DNA of 64,000 bases from Tanypteryx hageni (Eukaryota; Arthropoda; Insecta; Odonata; Petaluridae). The position numbers and the translations under genes are program-made. Location of the stretch: assembly GCA_028673005.1 (NCBI GenBank), contig CM054116.1:147681173-147745172 (forward strand). The letters run 5' to 3'. Shown here one piece after another: positions 55,392 through 64,000 of the stretch. Position 1 is the first letter of the stretch, and each line of letters begins with the position of its first letter. Below the pieces are notes generated by a model that saw only the letters and a list, made by a program, of their open reading frames with translations, made no database searches and was not told the DNA's origin.

Positions 55392-56139
55392 TGTTCAAAT
55401 CTGAAGCGCAGATAAAAGTAATATTTCGATTGAAATTAAGATTTATAATTGAAAGATGCATTAACTTATAACTGACAATTTTACACGCCGTTCAATCACC
55501 TGGTATTGGTTCCTTTTAAGGATGTGGTATATTGATATTCTGTCACAAAAGCCGAGATCACATATAACTGACCAATGTAATTTTATAAAATAACTTTCTC
55601 TTGCAAACAAAGTATAAAATAATACAACTCACACGAGATTATTTGACCAAAAAATAGTATATATTTGAACGTTAAATAACATATAAAGAATGCTGATAGG
55701 CACCCTTATATATAACCACATCTCTTCAAAATCGAATTCACAAAGTTAGATGTTACTTGCATGAATGAGCAAAACCAACTGGTTAAAGGGGAGAGTTCTC
55801 GCACAAACCAATCCGTTACAATTACATTGTACTACATAATTCCCCTCTTCACTCTTTCTCACCCCCCCCCTCCCCACATTCTCTTCTACTAAACGACATC
55901 GACCATCGTTTGTCTATTGCAACTTTGTATTTATTTATATAATAAAAGGAATCGTTTTTTCGTCAGACACTTTTCTTGACACATGATACACAAAGTCTGC
56001 GATCTGCCGACCTGCATAAATCGTAAATTTGTATCTCCCTATATAACGCTACTTCTGACCGCGAGTGTGGGCTTTACTAGCTGTAAAAGGCGTGTGAAAA
56101 GTTCCTGTGGCTACATTGGCGAGGCAAATTGAATTGGAA

Positions 56140-56301
56140 TTAAAAATAGTTTTCGTACCGGCTCTTTACCCGCACCGGTGCGTTTTGTGTCCGAACCCGA
56201 CCCGTACCCGCATGGAAGCACTATATACCCGACCCGACCCGCAACTTTTCTGCGGGTACCCGCGGGTCGGGTCGGGTAAACTGCGGGTATGCAGGGCTCT
56301 A
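56140..56301 (-). repeat. CCCGA-rich hAT terminus with strong hairpin
   Basis: Read on the minus strand the tip is TAGAGCCCTGCATACCCGC (YARNG form). Inside lie 16-nt perfect arms made of CCCGA/TCGGG units (56227-56242 and 56262-56277) around a 19-nt loop. It sits on the 5' side of the minus-strand hAT at 53690-55391, so it is probably that element's end. Confidence 0.6.
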
Positions 56302-58020
56302 CGCCCGGTCATGTAAATGACTCACTAACATAGAAGGCGTGGCAACAGCGCACGCTGCAATTGCTACTTTCCTTCTCTCTCCCGCCAGCTTTGCTAAGCC
56401 AGAGGTAGCTATTAGGCGGAAGTAAATAAATAAAAATCGGTATCATTTTGGGAAGTAATTTTCTGATGTGATTTTTTACATATTAGTAATGTAGGCATTT
56501 GTCCGGTGACAAAGGTACCTCTAACTTTGAAAACAACCCAGGATTGACGAAGATAGACGAGTTTCAGAAATGTAACAAAATCTGGCATTTATATTGCAAT
56601 TATAGAACAACGCTTTCAGATATGTATTCCTAATAGTTTTAGGTAAGTGCTATTAAAATTGCAAGTTGATACATTGTAGGGTTTCTGAGATGAAAACATT
56701 CAAATTGGTCTTAACGGATTTCCTGGTCTAAAAATCGTGTTTTTCTTCAAATACAGCCCAATATAAAATATTTAGACAGACTAAACATTTAAGATGTACA
56801 TCATTTAACATGGAAATACATTCTCTAAACGATACTTTTCACCCCATTAAAATCGTTGCGGTTGTTTTCGAAATATACGGTCTCAAACTCTGGTGTCTAG
56901 ACTTTTTGCAAGGACAGTAGTCTTTGCTTTCCCCTATCGCTGCCCTCTAATACCGCTGTTGCCAAATTTGTTGCGATTTTGGTGATATTGTTGTTTAAGT
57001 AAAATTTTGACGTTCAATTGTAGTATATTTTACACTGAACCTGATTATGTATATCTGAATTTTATAAAAATTCGAGAAAGTTATTAAAAATAAGAAAAAC
57101 TAAAAATGTGAACATGGTAAGTTTTTTATGTACCTTTAAACATTCGACGTCATATCTCAGCTTATACTGAGCCAATAAGGTCAGTTTTTCTTGTCATGCC
57201 TCTTGAAGGATTGTTTATTACGCCTATATAAATGATAAATATATAATATTTATCAAACGTCTTTTAAAAATTAATAACAATATTATTTCTCCAAAATCAT
57301 TTCTTGGGACATGAAAAAGTCGATCAGTGGGAAACATTTTCTCTAATTAATTTAGAGGATACATTGAGCAAACAAAATGTGCAAACATGTTGAAATTTAT
57401 TTTTGAAAAAGATTCCAATACAATAACATTTGTAGTTCTTATGATACGGACATTTAAACAAAAGCGCGGTACAGCACCGAGAAACGGAGCGGCACACAGT
57501 GGGGAAAATGATTGAAAAGGTGGTCATAAATGAAATTATCGAAATGTAACATTTCTCGTGTTTATTATTATACATCTGTTCTAGAATGACCCTCACACTA
57601 ATTACCGTTAATTTCCTTTTGTCTTGAACACAACTTACATTGTATCAATTCAAATTGGCTGTAATTTGCGATGTGTGCTTAGTGCATTGCTCATTTGTGA
57701 GTGAAATACGTGCAGTTGCGTATTTTTAATTCATTTATCTTTTGACTACAAGATGGATTTTGTTCCTGGAGGTATGCAGAAAATTTACGCTATATTGATT
57801 TGTATTTTCATTACGTTTATTTTTAATTGTATAAGTTTTTGCTGTGACCTAGCGAAAAGTGGGATTTTTTAAAACTCTCATGTTCATCAGAACGTTTAGT
57901 ATAGTATAAAGCATTATTAAGCAAACTTTTGTACTAAGTAATAAAGCTCATTTATCCTACTGTCCGAAAGTGTGAAAATATTTTGCGCATATGTGCGCCA
58001 ACAAAAATTTTATCTACTTA
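56302..58020. other. No gene seen; possible leader exon at 57752
   Basis: ATGGATTTTGTTCCTGGAG then GTATGC at 57752-57770 looks like a short first coding exon, possibly belonging to the protein at 58648. Otherwise nothing recognised. Confidence 0.3.
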
Positions 58021-58335
58021 TGAAAAATGAAAAACGATGAAGTGCTACGAAGATTAGGAGATAACCGAATGATTATACAGACTATTAGAAAGAGGAAGGC
58101 TAACTGGGTTGGACATTGCCTGAGGAGAGAAAGTATGATTAAAGACGTGTTAGAAGGAAAACTAGATGGAAAAAAGGAATGAGGTAGGAAAAGGTTTCAG
58201 CTGATAGACGATTCAAAAGGGAAAGAGAGTTATCAAGATATGAAGAGGACAGCGGAAAAGAGGAGTATAGGGAGAACCGGGTTGAACCACGAATAATCAC
58301 GGGCCTGTCTACGGACAGACTACCCATGATGATTA
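58021..58335 (+). mobile_element. RTE-like LINE 3' fragment
   Basis: The translation parallels the end of the LINE at 3735-4693: NDEVLRRLGDNRMIIQTIRK, RKANWVGHCLRRE, ESYQDMKRTAEKR, with a stop at 58180. The 3' UTR CACGGGCCTGTCTACGGACA and ATGATGAT tail are shared. 5'-truncated. Confidence 0.9.
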
Positions 58336-58647
58336 TATGTCCGCGTATCACTATTAAATGAAAATTTCCGATAGCTACCGTCTTTCAGTAAAACTAGTTT
58401 AGTAACAAGAAATTGTAATGGCAGCTTTTCGTTGTAATATTGTAGGTATATAATATTCCAAACCATGTGCTACTTCACACAGTGAATCATAGTATCTTTA
58501 CATGATCACGTAAAGTACACATCATCATGTTGAAGAGGAGGGCGTTATTTGAAATAATGCAAGGGTCACAAAAAACAGTTCCAAATGTGAATATCTTACT
58601 AGACGCATTATGGAAATTACCCATCTTCGTCAGCAGTGAATATATAA

Positions 58648-59683
58648 ATATCAGCACTAACTCATCAGATTAAAAGAAGATGGATTGCAGCCCAAAGAAA
58701 AAAGGAAAGATTTCTGCATCAAAATAAGGAGTGGCTGGAACAGGAAATATCTTCCCCTAGTGGTGATGTTTCTACGAGAAATGATGGTCAAGGCCGACCA
58801 AAAAAGATTTTAGTGACATTAGTGAGCGGCGAAGGGCTCAAGCTTTACGTTCGGAATTCCATGTACATTCTGAACCGTCTTATGCAACGCAAATGAGCCT
58901 CCGAACAGAAGGAAGTGTGGATATCGCATGTGTCGTGAAAGATGCGACTTGTACTACACCAACAAGAGGATCGAAATACAGAAGAATTTTTCGACAGAAA
59001 TATAATCGCGTCCTTCCACCTTCAGGAAATCAAGCACTGTCGGCGATGGTTGAGGATAAATTTACAAAAAAAATCAATATTATTTTCTCAGACTTAAAGA
59101 AAAAAAAACTGCCATTTGTATACTTCTTGCCATATAATGAAAGAGGCGAAGAAACGTTACCCTGTTAGTTCTTCCATTACAGTAACGGACAAAAGTGCAG
59201 AAATAACGTTTTAACGTTTTAAACCAGACAACCGAACGCTTTATACAGGTTCAGAATGAGGTTATTGGTATTTTGTCCAACGAACAATTTAAAGATTTAT
59301 ATTTGATTTCAAAATGGAGCTGTGACGGAAGTTCCAGCCACAGTCAGTATAAGCAGAAATTTGACGACCCAACGGATTCCGATGAAAGTGTGTTCTTCAT
59401 ATATTTTGTTCCTCTGCAGCTTATATGTGGCAAACAATAATAAAATTATCCTTTGGAATAATCCTCGGCCCTCATCACCTCGTTATGAATATAAACAATG
59501 AAGGATCTCATAAAGAGACTCCTCATATTTTCTGATGCTGTTATCTCCAGCATGAAAAAACAACCTCAAAAGAAAAAAACATTCTTTCCTAAAGACGTTT
59601 TGGCATCATTGTCGGCTCCGCACATAGCATCATCTGCAACAGAAGAGGCGGTGACAGATTCCGAATACAGTGACAGCGATTAA
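58648..59683 (+). pseudogene. RAG1/Transib-reminiscent transposon protein, internally deleted
   Basis: Readable pieces: RWIAAQRKKERFLHQNKEW, GQGRPKKDFSDISERRRAQA, EPSYATQMSLRTEGSVDIA, VVKDATCTTPTRGSKYRRI, then after breaks SKWSCDGSSSHSQYKQKF, VPLQLICGK, LWNNPRPSSPRY. A gap follows and then the C-terminus from 59498: MKDLIKRLLIFSDAVISS and an acidic stop-proximal end. This layout belongs to a multi-copy family common in arthropods. The D-G-S-S motif and the N-P-x-P-S-S block recall the start of the RAG1/Transib catalytic core; that link is inference. The middle of the catalytic domain is deleted. Confidence 0.5.
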
Positions 59684-60947
59684 CTTTGGACATTTTGTAA
59701 ATATGTACCTTTTTCATTCTACATTTTTTTTAATTTTTAATTACAATTTGTAAAAACCTACGAAAGTAAATTGTTTTTACATCTTCAAACTTTACAGACA
59801 ATTAATAAAAGCACCTTTTAAATTATTTTTGCATTATTAATTTTTATTAATGTTCACTATGAGTATTTTTCTTAAATTATCAAATGTTAAGCATTTATGC
59901 CATCTTTTATTTTTAGATCCTTAATGCTAATAAGTAAGACCCTAAAGTGAAAGACAGCTGTAACGACTGGATTACATTACATACATATTTTTAATTTGAT
60001 ATCAATATAGTTAGCTAAATTTAATTGAGATGTGTTGCGTTTCTTGTATCGTTTTAACTGTAGATGGATGCTAAGCGGACACATGGAATGCACCAAAAAA
60101 TGTTCAAACTTCACTAAATTCTATTTTGTATTTCATTTCTTTCTTTATTATGACTCCTTGTTCACAATTCTGGTTTTTCGTTTCCTCCGCCTTATTCTGA
60201 AAAGCAGTTTTGAAGCCTCAAAAAATATCTCGAAGAAATTACACGCAAAAAAATTATTAAAACTTTCAAGCTATGAAGAAGAGGCTTCGTTTGAAGTAAA
60301 CGCAGACCAAAATTCGTTTGGAAACCCTCAACAGTGAGGGTTTATGACCCTTGAGTGAATATATGAGAGGTTTGTACCCAGATATTTCTAAGGAATTGGT
60401 CAATAGGTGCCAGCTTTTTGGTTCCTCTGTAAAATGTGTTCTATGATGGAAAGAAGGGACTAAATCCAATTCACGGGAAATTTGGAAAATGCGCGCGCCA
60501 TAAGCTCAATATTGTCAACTCAGGGTGGAATGGAGTATAGTGTGAAGCAGCCTTAAAGGACTGAATCCTATGAAAGATGGCACTGGTGAATCGCGCACGG
60601 CCATCACTGGAAGCTACTATAAAGGCAAACAACCTCGCCAGTGGACTTCAGAGTTGAACGGGTAGACCAGGGAACCAAATATCAGCAGAAATATCTACGA
60701 ATGGGTGTCAATAGCAACCGTTACGTTGCGATTATTAAGAAGATGACGTTTTAACACGTCTAAACCATGGTGGAAATAAAATTTATTTAAAGTGGAAATA
60801 TACAAATTTTCTGATTTTATAATAGGAATGTATTCTTGGACCGCATAGATACTGCGGATGAGACATGATGCATGCACTATGAACCAGAAAGCAACTCACG
60901 CAGCATGCCGTAAAAATGGCCATTAAGGCCGGAAATTTCTAAGGATT
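59684..60947. other. No gene seen
   Basis: AT-rich; an open frame at 60032-60337 resembles nothing known to me. Confidence 0.3.
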
Positions 60948-61079
60948 TTGCCATCCAGAGGAGGCCATGATATTCAGGTTTATTCGCGTGTCAGGGAGAA
61001 AGAAGTACATGAGCACGACACTTGGAAATCTTACAATGAGATCTCCGACATGCCATTAAAAATGATACATCCGGTCGTT

Positions 61080-61360
61080 TGGCCAAATGTGTCGCTTTCT
61101 AATATGACAACAGGCGACCACATACGGCTCTATAAACCACATCAACTATCCAGAAACTCCATTGGGAAGTACGTACTCGACCATCTTACGTACAGCCTAG
61201 ATTTAATGTTGCCTCGCATCTTCAATATTTTTTTGAAATTGAGTAGTAATCTGCCCCGGGGTGACTATTCTAGCAGACGAATACCTGAAGGAGATCGTAC
61301 AGCGACAGCACCCGTAGCAACCAAAATACTTTAACAACTATGGTAAATGATATTTAGTGC
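61080..61360 (+). pseudogene. mariner transposase scrap
   Basis: Within an open frame, GKYVLDHLTYSLDLMLPRIF matches the WEVLDHPPYSPDLAPSDFH motif that holds the last catalytic Asp of mariner transposases, followed by FLKLSSNL (usually LK..L.G). Upstream HIRLYKPHQLSRN may be a worn DNARPH region. The rest is unrecognisable. Old remnant. Confidence 0.5.
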
Positions 61361-62229
61361 CCAGGAGGAAGGAGTGCCTAAACAGGTGTTTTGAGAAGTA
61401 ATGCATCTTTGATTGGTTAGAAAATCAATCTCATTCGACTCGCCATCGTAATATCAACGCCTACATCCACACGTTAATCCAAAGTTCACCATAAAAATGA
61501 GCATTGGTATAGCGCTTAAATTATTTGCCGTCATTATCGTGTATCCCAATGAACACTGGTGCTTTAGTAATTCCTTAAACCTCCTCATCTTAACCTCCCG
61601 ACCTAAATTTTTTCAGAAGCCTTAACCAAGCGTAACCCTCCGGAGATACCAACTGAAATGCTTTCATGGTGAGGTTAAACTTTACTATTGCCATACAAAT
61701 GTTTCAAGAATCTCGCTGCTCTGCGAATACTTTTTTCTAACTGAAGCATGTGACCCTTTTCATACGTATCCTATACACTTAAAGCCCATTCGACCTGAGC
61801 TATAACCAATAATACAAGTAAATAGCACGTTTCTCGCACAACAAAGGCCAACTTCTTGTTGGCTGTTCCGACACCTCGACGAATATTCATTTGCCATGAG
61901 AAATCGCGACATATTGTGACTCCTAATATTTAACATACTGGGCGACTCGGATATCAACTACAGAGATTTTATTCTATAAATCTATGGCTTGGTTCTTGTT
62001 TTCCGGAAGTTTCGAAGGAACATTTACGGTAATTAATCTCCATTTGCCAATTTTTGCACCGAGCGGATGAATTCCTAAAGGGACTGGTCGCCAACCTGAT
62101 TTCTTACACTACACTATATGCATTTCTTTTATGCGACAAATATTGAAATCAGTCGTTGGCTGTTTTTTCCTACTCGCGATGACTTAGGTTAAATAAAGAG
62201 AATTATTCATGGGTATTCTAATCTTGGCG
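61361..62229. other. No gene seen
   Basis: No coding or repeat signal supported. Confidence 0.3.
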
Positions 62230-63250
62230 CGTAATGTAACGAACTAATAGAAAGCGTTCCATCTTTTCGCAAAATCGAAACACGCTCCAATACCCAAAGA
62301 CGATTTACCATAAAGAGGCGTAACCATGCGGAGTGGAACTCGAGGGCGAATGGAAGCACTTTGGGCGCCAAACGGTGAGCCGAGGAGAAATTTTCCAATC
62401 GAAGGACCGACTAGACGCGAATAATCCATCCCGAGTATTGGAAGGGCGTGGCCATCCTACGAGTTAATCGTCCCGGGTCACGCAAAGCCTCTTGGATTTA
62501 ATTGACGAGGCTCTTTCCGCACTCCTCGGGGAGACGGCCAAGATTACCTGTTCGCTCTGCAGATGGAGCGCAGTGTGCCACAGGGCGAAGGCTAACCGGT
62601 GGAGAATGACCGTGTCCACGGGAAACACCTTGGACCTTTTCTTCATCGCCGGCAGCTGAGTCCACGTGCGGCGGATGAGGTGCGGCAGGCGAGATGCGGA
62701 GACCGCTACGCACGAAGGATGCAGCCGCACCCGCTCTCGGATGCGGCAGAGGAAGGAGTTAGGGCCCCGGAGCGAGCATAGTGCACCTTATCGATCGGAG
62801 TGGGCGTGCGGCGAAATGGAATCGGAGGAGCGGCCTCAAGAGCGCGAGTGCCCTCGCGCTCCTCTATTCTATAAATTCCTTCGAATCGATGGTCGACGGA
62901 TTTTTCCGCCAAAATGAAGTTTCGATTAACTCTTCGCCGAAATAAAACAACCCATATTTCCCATCGGAGGAGAGAACGTTCGTAAAAATAGCAATCCAGT
63001 TGCATTTACGGCATCCAACTCGAATGAGTACTAAGAATCTTATAAATATATCGCCATAAAATTCTCCTAAATTGCCGACGACCTTATTTCCTCGCAAATG
63101 AATCGCACTCGCGCAAAGGTCGAACCAGGATTTTATGGCGGGTAAGTTCGTTTTATTTGTTCTGCCGCGTGAAAGCGTCGTCGTTGTTTTCCCAGTGCCA
63201 GGCATTTACGCATCGTGAACGTGATGGTAAGAATTCCGTGTTGGACTGTG
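62230..63250. other. GC-richer, CpG-bearing stretch, function unknown
   Basis: Base composition shifts to clearly higher GC with many CpG (for example 62470-62870). Overlapping long open frames on both strands (62464-62730, 62706-63005, 62864-63205 on minus) are expected from such composition and resemble no family I know. It shows no similarity to the repeats elsewhere in the window. It could be a promoter-proximal or conserved host region. Confidence 0.35.
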
Positions 63251-63685
63251 TATGCCATGCGGATAGATTCACTCCCTTCTCTGCTTTCGCCTATATTTGA
63301 CTTTGAAGGAGTGCAATGACACTAAGCGGTTTAAACTGAAAGTACCCGAATACATATTGACGAAAAGGAACATATATGTATTATATCCTATATTCATGGA
63401 TTTGAGGTACTTAGGATCCACCTTTTTAACCCTTTTCTTAACCTGATCTACTTGTAGTAAATTATCAAATAGTTATTATATAAGCTCTATCGAGACATTA
63501 TTGTTTAAAAACAATGTAGGCCTTATGTAAGTATACATAATTTAATAAAATTCATTAGGTATTATTAAGTAGACGTGTATGATTTGAACTGTATGACGTC
63601 AGCAAGCCCTAAAAACTTTGAATTACTGCTACTTATTGCTAGCCTCATGCGGTCGTCCAGGTGATTGATTACCTGTTAGATCAAC
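63251..63685. other. AT-rich, no gene seen
   Basis: Nothing recognised. Confidence 0.3.
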
Positions 63686-63770
63686 GATTCCCAAACTGTG
63701 CGCCACGGCACACTAGGGCGCCGCTGTAGATTTTTTAGGGGTGCCGCGAAAAACATTGTTCAGTAAATAA
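63686..63770 (+). repeat. hAT-like terminal sequence candidate
   Basis: ATTCCCAAACTGTGCGCCAC, GGCACACTAGGGCGCCGC and GGGGTGCCGC resemble the ends of hAT elements with GGTTCCCAAAC tips. No partner in the window. Confidence 0.35.
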
Positions 63771-63854
63771 ATCTACGATATGCAATAATTTCTCTTCTAA
63801 AGAACTAGGATCTTTTGTGTTATCTGTACCCCAGTCTAGATATTTCGTTTCCCT

Positions 63855-64000
63855 CCCTCTGGTTTGGGTTGAGTGTTCGGGGGGGGGGGTAGAACGAATC
63901 CAACCCCCAACCACTCAGCCCAACCCGAAACAGAACGAATCCAACCACAAACCACTCAACCCAACCAGGGGGAGAGAGAAGAGAAGGAATCCAACCCATA
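63855..64000. repeat. Short tandem repeat of CCAACC units
   Basis: GAACGAATCCAACC recurs at 63893 and 63934, with GGAATCCAACC at 63987, each with CCACTCA.CCCAACC. GGTTTGGGTTGAGTG at 63861 is the inverted form, so the block can fold. It runs to the window edge. Confidence 0.8.

Noticed and set aside
60032..60337. 101-residue hydrophobic open frame
   Set aside because: AT-rich chance frame rich in Phe and Leu; no supporting signal.
62464..63205. Several overlapping minus-strand frames, one starting MPGTGKTTTT and looking like a P-loop
   Set aside because: The match is a few residues at the very start without Walker B or any domain; GC-rich composition explains the open frames.
1..64000. CRISPR arrays, operons, bacterial promoters
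   Set aside because: The sequence is eukaryotic; repeats seen are transposon, satellite or microsatellite in type, not spacer-repeat arrays.

Overview
This is a eukaryotic, strongly AT-rich window with the look of a large arthropod (most likely insect) genome. There are no bacterial operons. The recognisable protein coding is almost all decayed transposable elements (TEs): hAT, piggyBac, Tigger/pogo, Tc1/mariner-DDE_3, a CMC/Chapaev3-like element, LINEs with YADD/FADD reverse transcriptases, and a Penelope-like element. The only candidate host coding exon I recognise is one tensin-type exon on the minus strand (11468-11634) with good splice signals. Most of the window may therefore be intron or intergenic sequence. 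Two THAP zinc-finger segments (1411-1567 and 43849-45003) may be gene or transposon derived.

Layout. 1-3047: AT-rich, a perfect 68-bp palindrome and a THAP exon. 3048-7533: two neighbouring copies of a modular repeat made of six ~145-bp monomers; the first copy carries an RTE-like LINE and a 1.3-kb TA-target DNA transposon. 8.1-13.8 kb: purine tract, Jerky-type HTH remnant, piggyBac 3' part, tensin exon, LINE tail. 14.2-18.2 kb: Penelope pieces in opposite orientations, a LINE, and a hAT C-terminus. 18.4-19.5 kb: third copy of the 145-bp modular element, carrying a tRNA-like fold-back insertion. 21.8-37.7 kb: apparently one ZBED5-like hAT copy expanded to 15.9 kb by nested insertions (a palindrome-ended element, another hAT, a Chapaev3-like element that itself holds a LINE and a DDE_3 transposon). 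38.5-40.8 kb: dispersed repeats and a TG/TCTG microsatellite. 40.8-46.1 kb: a complete piggyBac followed directly by a complete 8-bp-TSD element with a spliced THAP ORF. 47.1-50.1 kb: a complete Tigger with a nested LINE. 51.2-56.3 kb: a LINE and two hAT transposases facing each other tail to tail. 58-61.4 kb: LINE tail, a RAG/Transib-reminiscent transposon protein and a mariner scrap. 62.2-63.3 kb: a GC-richer stretch without recognisable repeats.

How it fits together: insertion order can be read from interrupted repeats, target duplications and reading frames that resume across insertions. No transposase seen here is intact, so the window records past activity rather than present function. 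All family names come from motif recognition by eye; no database search was run.
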